Below are positions 30,155 to 36,402 of a stretch of 36,402 bases of DNA, piece after piece; position 1 is the stretch's first letter, and each line of letters opens with the position of its first letter. Below the pieces are notes generated by a model. It was not told the origin of the DNA. It did not search any database and worked only from the letters and a program-made list of their open reading frames with translations. Source of the DNA: an uncultured Collinsella sp. (GTDB lineage: Bacteria > Actinomycetota > Coriobacteriia > Coriobacteriales > Coriobacteriaceae); the NCBI GenBank assembly GCA_902462065.1, contig CABQAK010000020.1:1-36402 (forward strand). Direction: 5' to 3'. A program made the position numbers and the translations under genes.

Positions 30155-31720
30155 ATGACACCTGCGCGCTTTGAAATCGGACAAAAGCACAAGCAGGAGA
30201 GCGAGGCGGGTTCCAAGGCTAGTTGGAACACGCCTCGTTCCGATTCACGGCCAACGATGAGCTATCCCTCGCGCATGGCACTTGCTTTTGCTCTGACATC
30301 GCTCATGACGGTATTGGTGCTGGTGGGCGTTGTCTCTGTTGTGTGGGGCACGGTCTTTTCGGATTACACACGCTCCAATATCGTCGAAATCGCAAATTCC
30401 GCTGCCGAGAAGTTGGCGACCTCATATGAGGAAAACGGCTCTTGGACCGCGGGAGAACTGCGCACGGTCGCAACGTCGAGTTTGGTTTCCGACGATCTGG
30501 GCATGCAGGTCGTCAATAAAAAGGGTGTGATCGTTTATGACGATTCCTGGCCCTCGGCAAGCGCCACCGCCGATGTACGCGAAAACCAGGCTACGACCGA
30601 CGACACGAGCGGCAAGAGGGCATCGCATAGCCCGGTCTCGTCTGCTCCAACCGACTCCGATAGCGTTGCTAACGTCGAGATTGTAACGTCTTCCGGCGAG
30701 CATGTCGGACAGGTAAAGCTGTGGGCCATCGGCTCCGACGCTCTGCTCACCAAGGCGGACTCTGCGTTTAGGGAGAAGACCTTTAACGCCATGGCCCTCG
30801 CCGCGGTTGTTGCAATCTGCATTTCGGTCGTTATCGGATCGCTCGTGTCGCGCATGCTCACCAAACCGATTCATCGCATCACCAGTACCGCAAAGCAAAT
30901 CCGTGACGGCGACCTGTCGGCTCGCACGGGGCTGCGCGGTGATGACGAGATCGATCAGCTGGGTGAGACCTTCGATGAGATGGCCACCTCGCTCGAGAAG
31001 GATATGAAACACGAGAAGCGCCTGACCTCGGATGTCGCACACGAGCTGCGCACGCCGCTTATGGCGATGCTTGCGACGGTCGAGGCCATGCAGGACGGCG
31101 TGTATCCCACCGACGATGAGCATTTGGAGACCGTTGCTTCCGAGACGCGTCGCCTGGCTCGTCTGGTGCAGCAGATGCTCGACCTGTCGCGCATGGAAAA
31201 CAGCACGGCTCCGCTCAACCTTGAGCCGGTGGACATGGTTCCTTTCGTGCGATCGATTGTGAACGGCCAGGAGCGTCTGTTTGCCGACCGCGATCTGCGC
31301 CTGCGTTTTGCGGACGAGACCCAGGGTCACGACGATGTCGTCGAAGCCGATCCCGACATGATCACGCAATGTGTTATCAACCTCATGAGCAACGCCATGC
31401 GCTACACCCCCGAGGGCGGTTGGGTCGTGGTGTCGGTGCTCAGTGACCGCAGGCACGTCAGCATTGCCGTTTCTGATACCGGCATCGGTATTGCCAAGGA
31501 CGATCTGTCGCGCATTTTCGGGCGGTTTTGGCGCGCCGATGCCAGCCGCGCCCGCGAAGCTGGCGGCCTGGGCGTCGGCCTCGCCGTGACCAAGCAGATC
31601 GTCGAGCGTCACCATGGCTACATATCCGTGGAGTCGGAGCTTGGAAAGGGTACGACTTTTACAATTCATCTGCCCCGCGAGCACACGGCGGACGCGGCAT
31701 CTACTACAATGGAGCACTAG
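30155..31720 (+). CDS. Membrane sensor histidine kinase
   Basis: The 521-residue kinase has an N-terminal cytoplasmic tail, then a first membrane helix (about 42-68), an extracytoplasmic loop of about 140 residues that is Ser/Thr-rich and probably the sensor, and a second helix (about 210-230). HAMP and HisKA domains follow, with the phospho-acceptor in DVAHELRTPL. The HATPase_c domain has the N box NLMSNAMRYTPEGG, G1 DTGIGIAKDD, F box IFGRFWRAD and G2 GGLGVGLAV. It lies 11 bases after the regulator gene. The stimulus cannot be read from the sequence. Confidence 0.93.
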   Translation: MTPARFEIGQKHKQESEAGSKASWNTPRSDSRPTMSYPSRMALAFALTSLMTVLVLVGVVSVVWGTVFSDYTRSNIVEIANSAAEKLATSYEENGSWTAGELRTVATSSLVSDDLGMQVVNKKGVIVYDDSWPSASATADVRENQATTDDTSGKRASHSPVSSAPTDSDSVANVEIVTSSGEHVGQVKLWAIGSDALLTKADSAFREKTFNAMALAAVVAICISVVIGSLVSRMLTKPIHRITSTAKQIRDGDLSARTGLRGDDEIDQLGETFDEMATSLEKDMKHEKRLTSDVAHELRTPLMAMLATVEAMQDGVYPTDDEHLETVASETRRLARLVQQMLDLSRMENSTAPLNLEPVDMVPFVRSIVNGQERLFADRDLRLRFADETQGHDDVVEADPDMITQCVINLMSNAMRYTPEGGWVVVSVLSDRRHVSIAVSDTGIGIAKDDLSRIFGRFWRADASRAREAGGLGVGLAVTKQIVERHHGYISVESELGKGTTFTIHLPREHTADAASTTMEH

Positions 31721-31778
31721 CTTTTCGCTATTCGGTGAAGGAGGGGCCGCGTCCCTGCCGCTCCGAGTTTGCGAAAAC

Positions 31779-31803
31779 ATGCGGGAAAGAACCCGCATTT
31801 CTG
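31779..31803 (+). terminator. Probable terminator after the two-component operon
   Basis: ATGCGGG (31779-31785) pairs with CCCGCAT (31792-31798) around a 6-base loop; only a short T run follows, so it may be leaky into purC. Confidence 0.5.
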
Positions 31804-31829
31804 TCGTATTTAGGTAAGGAGTGACTCAC

Positions 31830-32717
31830 GTGACAACGATGGAGCGTCGTCCGGATTCCCGTGGCAAGGTTCGTGATATCTACGATGCCGGTGAAAACCT
31901 GCTGATGGTCGCCACCGACCGCATTTCTGCGTTCGACTTCATTCTTCCCGACGAGATTCCGTTTAAGGGAGAGGTGCTCAATCGCATCTCGGCATTCTGG
32001 TTCGATAAGTTTGCCGACATCGTCCCCAACCATCTCGTTTCCATCGACCCGGCGGATTTCCCCGAGGAGTTTGCTGAGTATCGTGACTACCTCGCTGGCC
32101 GCGCCATGCTGGTTAAGAAGGCCCAGACGATTCCTATCGAGTGCATCGTCCGCGGCTATCTGACCGGTTCGGGCAAGAAGACCTATGACGAGAACGGCAC
32201 CGTCTGCGGCATTCAGCTGCCCGAGGGTCTGACCGAGGCCTCCAAGCTTCCCGAGCCGCTGTTCACGCCGTCCACGAAGGCCGAGATCGGCGACCACGAC
32301 GAGAACATTTCGTTCGAGCGTTGCTGCGAGATCGTGGGTGAGGACATCGCCGCGCAGATTCGCGACCTTTCCCTCAAGATCTACAAGGCCGCTGCCGAGT
32401 ACGCCGCGACCCGTGGCATCATCATTGCCGACACCAAGTTCGAGTTTGGTGTTATTGATGGCAAGGTCACGCTGATCGACGAGTGCCTCACGCCCGACTC
32501 CAGCCGTTTCTGGCCTGCTGCCAGCTACGAGGAGGGCAAGATCCAGCCTAGCTACGACAAGCAATTCGTCCGCAATTGGCTCAAGGCCAACTGGGATATG
32601 ACGGGGGAGACCCCGCACCTGCCCGCCGAGGTCATCGATGGCACGTCCGAGCGCTATCGCGAGGCCTTCCAGATCATCACGGGCTCCCAGTTCACAAGCA
32701 TGAAGGAGAACGCATAA
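31830..32717 (+). CDS. purC: Phosphoribosylaminoimidazole-succinocarboxamide synthase (SAICAR synthetase)
   Basis: PurC joins CAIR and aspartate with ATP to give SAICAR, the substrate of PurB. GTG 31830 is chosen because AAGGAG (31816-31821) lies 8 bases before it; a GTG at 31821 would overlap that site, and ATG 31839 is too far. The roughly 295-residue protein has RGKVRDIYDAGE, LMVATDRISAFD, ECIVRGYLTGSG and IADTKFEFG, all typical. purC and purB are separated by the lipoprotein and two-component genes. The next gene begins one base after the stop. Confidence 0.96.
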   Translation: MTTMERRPDSRGKVRDIYDAGENLLMVATDRISAFDFILPDEIPFKGEVLNRISAFWFDKFADIVPNHLVSIDPADFPEEFAEYRDYLAGRAMLVKKAQTIPIECIVRGYLTGSGKKTYDENGTVCGIQLPEGLTEASKLPEPLFTPSTKAEIGDHDENISFERCCEIVGEDIAAQIRDLSLKIYKAAAEYAATRGIIIADTKFEFGVIDGKVTLIDECLTPDSSRFWPAASYEEGKIQPSYDKQFVRNWLKANWDMTGETPHLPAEVIDGTSERYREAFQIITGSQFTSMKENA

Positions 32718-33293
32718 GTGAGTACCCGTAGCGCCACGAACAAGCGCACGCAATCCCACGAAGTTACCGGGGTTGCGCGCAAGTCTGCCGCATCTGCTAA
32801 GCCCGCCCGCCAAGCAGCGAGCTCCGTTCGCGTCGTGCCGGCTTCGTCTAAGGCACGCCGCAAAGAGCTCGAGAAGGGCGAGAACCTCGAGGGCCTCTCT
32901 AAAGAGGAGAAGCGCGCCCGCAAGGCTAAGCAGCGCGCCAAGGAGGACCGCATCTATACGGTGTCGAATATCCTCCTCAAGCAGGACGAGGACTACACCA
33001 AGCGCCGTCGCATCTGGTGGATTGTGCTCGCCATTGGCATGGTACTCGTCGTGGCAATTTGGGCTTCGCTCTACTTCGCTCCCGGCGGCACGGTGTCCAG
33101 TCCCGTCCAGATGGTCGGCATTGTTTTGTCCTATGTCATCATCTTAGGTGACTTTATCTACGACTTCGCTCGTATTCGTCCCTTGCGCAACATGTACCGC
33201 GCGCAGGCCGAGGGCATGTCCGAGAACAAGCTCAACGCTCTTATCGAGCGCGCAGCTGCCGAGGAGGACAAGAAGGACTCCAAGAAGAAGTAG
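32718..33293 (+). CDS. Basic membrane protein with two transmembrane helices, unknown
   Basis: The 191-residue protein starts at GTG 32718, immediately after purC, with AAGGAG inside the end of purC. The first 95 residues are Lys/Arg/Ser-rich (for example KEEKRARKAKQRAKEDR) and probably cytoplasmic. Two hydrophobic helices follow (about 100-120, WWIVLAIGMVLVVAIW, and 132-150, MVGIVLSYVIILGDF). The tail is helical and ends KKDSKKK. I recognise no family. It is transcribed with purC and ended by a terminator; a functional link is not evident. Confidence 0.75.
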   Translation: MSTRSATNKRTQSHEVTGVARKSAASAKPARQAASSVRVVPASSKARRKELEKGENLEGLSKEEKRARKAKQRAKEDRIYTVSNILLKQDEDYTKRRRIWWIVLAIGMVLVVAIWASLYFAPGGTVSSPVQMVGIVLSYVIILGDFIYDFARIRPLRNMYRAQAEGMSENKLNALIERAAAEEDKKDSKKK

Positions 33294-33323
33294 CGTTTGC
33301 ATACATACTTATCGCTAAGATAT

Positions 33324-33355
33324 AAGGCGCGTCGTTTTTGCGGCGCGCCTTTTTA
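33324..33355 (+). terminator. Terminator after purC operon
   Basis: AAGGCGCG (33324-33331) pairs with CGCGCCTT (33344-33351); the T run extends to 33354. Confidence 0.85.
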
Positions 33356-33382
33356 CTGTTCTATAGATAGATGGAGTGGCAC

Positions 33383-34663
33383 ATGATTCGAGCTGCCCTG
33401 ACGGTCGAAGAAGCTCTGGAGGGCATGAAGGCCCTGGAGCCCAAGATTAAAAACTATGCGCGTCTGGTTGTCCGCAAGGGCGTAAACGTCAAGCCCGGCC
33501 AGGAGGTTGTCGTTCAGTCTCCGGTCGAGTGCGCGCCTTTTGCCCGCTTGGTGGTCGCGGAGGCTTATGTCGCCGGCGCTGGCCATGTGACGGTAATTTG
33601 GGCCGATGATGCCGTGACGAGGCTCACGTACGAGCATGTCGATAAAAGCTATTTTGAGCAGACGCCCGAGTGGAAGCGCCTGCAGCTTGATTCCTTGGCC
33701 CAGGACGGTGCCTGCTTTATCTTTATCGAGGGTGCGGATCCTGCGGCTCTCAAGGGTATCGATCCCGCCAAGCCGGCCGCGGCATCCAAGGCGAGGAACA
33801 CGCAGTGCAAGGTCTTCCGCCGTGGACTGGACTACAACATCAACCCGTGGTGCATCGCCGGCGCGCCGGTCGTGGCTTGGGCGCGCGAGGTGTTCCCGGG
33901 AGACGCCGATGAGGTTGCAATCTATAAGCTGTGGAATGCGATTCTGCACACCGCTCGTGCCGATGGCCAGGACCCGGAGAGCGACTGGGAGCTTCATGAC
34001 GCGGCGTTCGAAAAGAACTTGCGCTTCCTGAACGACAATCGTTTTGACCACCTGCATTACACCGCGGCAAATGGAACCGATCTGACGATTGGCATGACGA
34101 AGGGTCACGAGTGGGCCGGTGGCAAGGGCAGGACGCCCGATGGACATCCCTTCTTCCCCAACATCCCCACCGAGGAGGTCTTCACCTCGCCTGATCGTAT
34201 GCGTGCCGACGGTATCGTGTATTCGGCTATGCCGCTCATTCACCACGGCAATAAAGTCGACGATTTTTGGATTAAGTTCGAGGGCGGCCGCGTGGTGGAC
34301 TACGACGCCCGCGTGGGCAAGGCAACGCTCGCAAGTATCATCGATACTGACGAGGGCGCTGCTCACCTGGGAGAGGTCGCGCTCATTTCCAAGAACACGC
34401 CGATCCGCGAAAGTGGTGTTCTGTTCTACGATACGCTCTATGACGAGAACGCCAGCTGCCACCTTGCGCTGGGCGTCGGCTTCCCCGAGTGCATCGAGGG
34501 CGGATATGATATGTCCAAAGAAGAGCTCCTAGAGCATGGCGTCAACGTTTCGAGCACGCACGTCGACTTTATGATTGGCACGGACGATATCGATATTGCG
34601 GGCATTACGCCTGATGGACGTGAAGTTGTGATTTTCCAGAACGGCCAATGGAGTTGGGAATAG
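33383..34663 (+). CDS. M29-family aminopeptidase (AmpS/PepS type)
   Basis: M29 aminopeptidases remove N-terminal residues from peptides using two metal ions in the cytoplasm. ATG 33383 is chosen because GGAG (33373-33376) lies 6 bases before it; an ATG at 33371 contains that site. The 426-residue length is typical. Landmarks include FARLVVAEAYVAGAGHVTV, the metal-ligand region TEEVFTSPDRMRADG, MPLIHHGNKVDDF, and the late LYDENASCHLALGVGFPECI and STHVDFMIGTDD. It lies between a terminator and tRNA-Lys, so it is a single-gene unit. Confidence 0.92.
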   Translation: MIRAALTVEEALEGMKALEPKIKNYARLVVRKGVNVKPGQEVVVQSPVECAPFARLVVAEAYVAGAGHVTVIWADDAVTRLTYEHVDKSYFEQTPEWKRLQLDSLAQDGACFIFIEGADPAALKGIDPAKPAAASKARNTQCKVFRRGLDYNINPWCIAGAPVVAWAREVFPGDADEVAIYKLWNAILHTARADGQDPESDWELHDAAFEKNLRFLNDNRFDHLHYTAANGTDLTIGMTKGHEWAGGKGRTPDGHPFFPNIPTEEVFTSPDRMRADGIVYSAMPLIHHGNKVDDFWIKFEGGRVVDYDARVGKATLASIIDTDEGAAHLGEVALISKNTPIRESGVLFYDTLYDENASCHLALGVGFPECIEGGYDMSKEELLEHGVNVSSTHVDFMIGTDDIDIAGITPDGREVVIFQNGQWSWE

Positions 34664-34691
34664 CCCCAGACCGTGGTACAATGCCACCCGC

Positions 34692-34764
34692 GGGCCGTTA
34701 GCTCAGCTGGCAGAGCAGGGGACTTTTAATCCCAAGGTCCAGGGTTCGAACCCCTGACGGCCCA
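34692..34764 (+). tRNA. tRNA-Lys (anticodon UUU)
   Basis: Acceptor GGGCCGT pairs with ACGGCCC, the D arm is GCTCAGCTGGCAGAGC, the anticodon stem GGGGA pairs with TCCCA around CTTTTAA, and the T arm is AGGGTTCGAACCCCT. The anticodon is TTT. CCA is not encoded; CCC follows the discriminator A, so CCA addition is needed. The 3' end is repeated at 34929-34953. Confidence 0.95.
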
Positions 34765-34779
34765 CCCAAAGATTGTTGA

Positions 34780-34809
34780 GACGGTCAACTTCGGTTGGCC
34801 GTCTTTTTT
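34780..34809 (+). terminator. Terminator after tRNA-Lys (TTCG tetraloop)
   Basis: A 10-bp stem (34780-34789 with 34794-34803, one T-G pair) is closed by TTCG and followed by six Ts. It lies within repeat R1, which recurs at 36069. Confidence 0.9.
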
Positions 34810-34836
34810 GTCGCCCTTTCATGGGTTCGAACCCGT
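34782..34836 (+). repeat. Direct repeat R1 (terminator plus T-arm-like palindrome)
   Basis: This 55-base sequence carries the tRNA-Lys terminator and the 12-base palindrome GGGTTCGAACCC. It matches 36069-36124 with one substitution and one added T. The two copies bracket the hairpin module, the TraX gene and the gene remnant. Confidence 0.85.
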
Positions 34837-34953
34837 CGGGGGGCGCGGAGCTGAGTAAACGCGCGAGCGTTTGCCAGCGCAGCGCGCAAGGCGCGAAAGC
34901 GCCGCAGCGGCCGCCTGCGAAGCAGGCTGAACCCCTGACGGCCCACCCAAAGA
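34837..34953 (+). repeat. Three-hairpin module and second copy of the tRNA-Lys 3' end
   Basis: Hairpins lie at 34857-34872 (AAACGC/GCGTTT, loop GCGA), 34890-34903 (GGCGC/GCGCC, loop GAAA) and 34913-34927 (GCCTGC/GCAGGC, loop GAA). Bases 34929-34953 repeat 34748-34772 exactly (25 bases), that is, the 3' part of tRNA-Lys and what follows it. The order of parts matches the module after tRNA-Gly. Confidence 0.8.
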
Positions 34954-34965
34954 AAGGAAAAAGAA

Positions 34966-35763
34966 ATGAAAACAGATAGATACGGAATTAGCGGCAGCAC
35001 ATTAAAGATAATAGCGGCCATCTCGATGGTTCTCGATCATGTAAGCAGGATCGTCCTGACCAATGGAATCATGACTCACGCATCGTACAATCAGATATCA
35101 GACGAACAGTGGGCGATTCTAAGCGAGGCTTCGGATGTGCTTCATGTTCTTGGCAGAATTGCATTTCCCTTATTTTGCTTTTTGATAGTTGAGGGATTTT
35201 TGCACACTCATGACATAAAGAAGTACCTGCGAAATATGCTTGTCTTCGCAATCATTGCGGAGCCCATATACGATTTCGTTCAAACCGGGCAGCTATTTGA
35301 CCTTCGGCAACAGAATGTTATGTATGAGCTCCTGCTTTCCTTGGTCTTTTTGATTATTCTGGAAAAGATACAAAGTCTTTCAAAATGGAAGAGGCACATT
35401 GCAGAAATTGCTCTGATTGTTTTGACAGCACTGGCAGCTGAATACACTAAGCTGGATGGCGGTGCGTATGGCATTCTGCTTGTGGCTGCATTCTATTTAT
35501 TCCACGACAGCAAAGCTAAGATGTTCTTTGCTGCAGTATGTGCAGTGCTCCTTTCGTCATGCCATATAATTGGCGGCGGATTTGAGTTCACTACAGCTAA
35601 TATTTTTAATCCTGATGTTGCTGCCGCGATAATTTCGTTGTTGCTTATCAATCTTTATAATGGCAAGCGAGGGCTGAAGCTGAAATATTTCTTCTACATT
35701 TTCTATCCGGCACATCTTGCTCTGCTTTATGGTGTCTCGCTTATTGTTTTGAACTGTCTTTAA
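34966..35763 (+). CDS. TraX-family integral membrane protein
   Basis: The 265-residue polytopic protein begins GISGSTLKIIAAISMVLDHVSR, the conserved TraX start with the I-x-M-x-x-D-H motif. It continues with RIAFPLFCFLIVEGFLHT, then several hydrophobic helices and FYIFYPAHLALLYG near the end. Family members include F-plasmid TraX, which acetylates pilin, and many gut-bacterial acyltransferase-like relatives; substrate unknown. Its GC content (roughly 43% by eye) is far below that of its neighbours, and it starts 13 bases after a duplicated tRNA-Lys end between two R repeats, so horizontal acquisition is likely. Confidence 0.9.
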   Translation: MKTDRYGISGSTLKIIAAISMVLDHVSRIVLTNGIMTHASYNQISDEQWAILSEASDVLHVLGRIAFPLFCFLIVEGFLHTHDIKKYLRNMLVFAIIAEPIYDFVQTGQLFDLRQQNVMYELLLSLVFLIILEKIQSLSKWKRHIAEIALIVLTALAAEYTKLDGGAYGILLVAAFYLFHDSKAKMFFAAVCAVLLSSCHIIGGGFEFTTANIFNPDVAAAIISLLLINLYNGKRGLKLKYFFYIFYPAHLALLYGVSLIVLNCL

Positions 35764-35785
35764 AAACTCTCAAACAAGTCTCTGA

Positions 35786-36064
35786 AAGCAGAAACAAATT
35801 GACCCTAAGACTGCTTGTGAATTTCCGGAAGACCTGAGAGATGCGAGGATAGACAACGAGGGCTGCAGAAAGATGCTTCTCAGTTCTCTGGCGGATCGCA
35901 TGAATCTGTATGAGGATCACTTCCACACACTCATTGATAACAGTGATAAACACGGCAGATCCTCAAAACATGAGACTGCGAAGGTCGAAAGATGCTTCGA
36001 AAGCATGAATGGCAGCGAGAAAACGAGTTCGGAAGCACCCTCTGGATGCTCCAGCATAGAATAG
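35786..36064 (+). pseudogene. Probable remnant of an accessory gene
   Basis: An open frame of about 92 residues runs from after a TGA at 35783 to TAG at 36064. It lacks a good early start (the first ATG is 35873, residue 30). Its sequence looks genuinely coding (IDPKTACEFPEDLRDARIDN, then LADRMNLYEDHFHTLIDNSD), with low-GC codon use like TraX. It is best read as the tail of a lost gene or a decayed gene inside the island. I do not recognise the family. Confidence 0.5.
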
Positions 36065-36068
36065 AAAG

Positions 36069-36124
36069 CGGTCAACTTCGGTTGGCTGTCTTTTTTTGTC
36101 GCCCTTTCATGGGTTCGAACCCGT
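36069..36124 (+). repeat. Direct repeat R2 (second copy of the tRNA-Lys terminator repeat)
   Basis: 56 bases match R1 (34782-34836) with one C-to-T change and one extra T in the T run. The C-to-T change turns a G-C pair of the hairpin into G-T. It is the right border of the TraX segment. Confidence 0.85.
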
Positions 36125-36233
36125 ATCTATCTATATATAAGAACGCTTGGCGAACAAAACCCGCCTTTTACCGATGGGAAACAAATAGCTGATGCCTTTG
36201 GGGTAAAGTAGCGCTCCAGAGATGACCGATGTC

Positions 36234-36401
36234 TCAATACTCATAAAACAGCTGGTCATCGCCAATATCAGAAGCCAATGCTTCAGTTATAACCTCAGGG
36301 ACGCGACTGAGGGACATATTCGTTTGTGAACAAATTATGGAGTGCGCGATTCCCGCCCCCGGGGCCCCTCCGGTCTGGCAATATATCTCCTTGCCGCGCG
36401 G
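36234..36401 (-). CDS. 3' end of an unrecognised gene, partial (5' end outside window)
   Basis: The last 55 codons of a minus-strand frame are visible, ending in TGA at 36234. It reads KEIYCQTGGAPGAGIAHSII, then CSQTNMSLSRVPEVITEALA and SDIGDDQLFYEY, with no stop before the window edge. The sequence looks coding (a Gly-rich turn, then an amphipathic helix and an acidic tail). It is too short for the usual 60-residue cut. I do not recognise the family. The 109 bases between its stop and R2 hold nothing I can identify. Confidence 0.55.
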   Translation of the reverse strand, partial: PRGKEIYCQTGGAPGAGIAHSIICSQTNMSLSRVPEVITEALASDIGDDQLFYEY

Positions 36402-36402
36402 C

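Overview
The window is an origin-proximal segment of an actinobacterial chromosome, most likely a Coriobacteriia gut commensal close to Collinsella. I infer this from the gene order recF-dnaN-dnaA | rpmH-rnpA-yidD-yidC-jag-rsmG-parA-parB, the high-GC codon use of most genes, the Tat lipoprotein and TraX types, and the paired WYL regulators. The genus is inferred from general resemblance, not from a database search.

Bases 1-6250 hold the replication-initiation block, all on the minus strand. In transcription order it is an ATPase/winged-helix protein of unknown role, dnaA, dnaN, recF and the start of a DciA-like (DUF721) gene. The two intergenic spaces around dnaA (2579-2816 and 5982-6254) share DnaA-box-like repeats. 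The dnaA-dnaN space also has an AT-rich stretch with a DnaA-trio-like run, so oriC looks bipartite. From 6255 onward genes point the other way, away from the origin: rpmH, rnpA, yidD, yidC and jag (ribosome and RNase P, membrane insertion, RNA binding), then rsmG, three perfect parS sites, parA, parB and a small membrane protein.

Bases 11.4-18.4 kb carry rlmN (minus), ddl and an exonuclease-helicase of the DinG type (plus), and a pair of WYL-domain regulators resembling PafB/PafC (minus). Bases 18.6-25.5 kb carry cell-surface genes: a large membrane protein built on a degenerate M28 peptidase fold with a roughly 650-residue acidic insert, a small membrane protein, and a 1143-residue LPXTG adhesin with a thioester domain and Cna-B repeats.

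Bases 25.8-34.7 kb carry tRNA-Gly(CCC), purB, a TSCPD protein overlapping a Tat lipoprotein gene, an OmpR-type response regulator with its histidine kinase, purC, a two-TM protein, an M29 aminopeptidase and tRNA-Lys(UUU).

Both tRNA genes are followed by a terminator, a GC-rich module of three short hairpins whose stems differ in sequence but keep pairing, and a second copy of the tRNA 3' end. At tRNA-Lys a low-GC TraX gene and a gene remnant lie between this second tRNA end and a second copy of the terminator, which looks like a small island. The right edge holds the 3' end of an unrecognised minus-strand gene.
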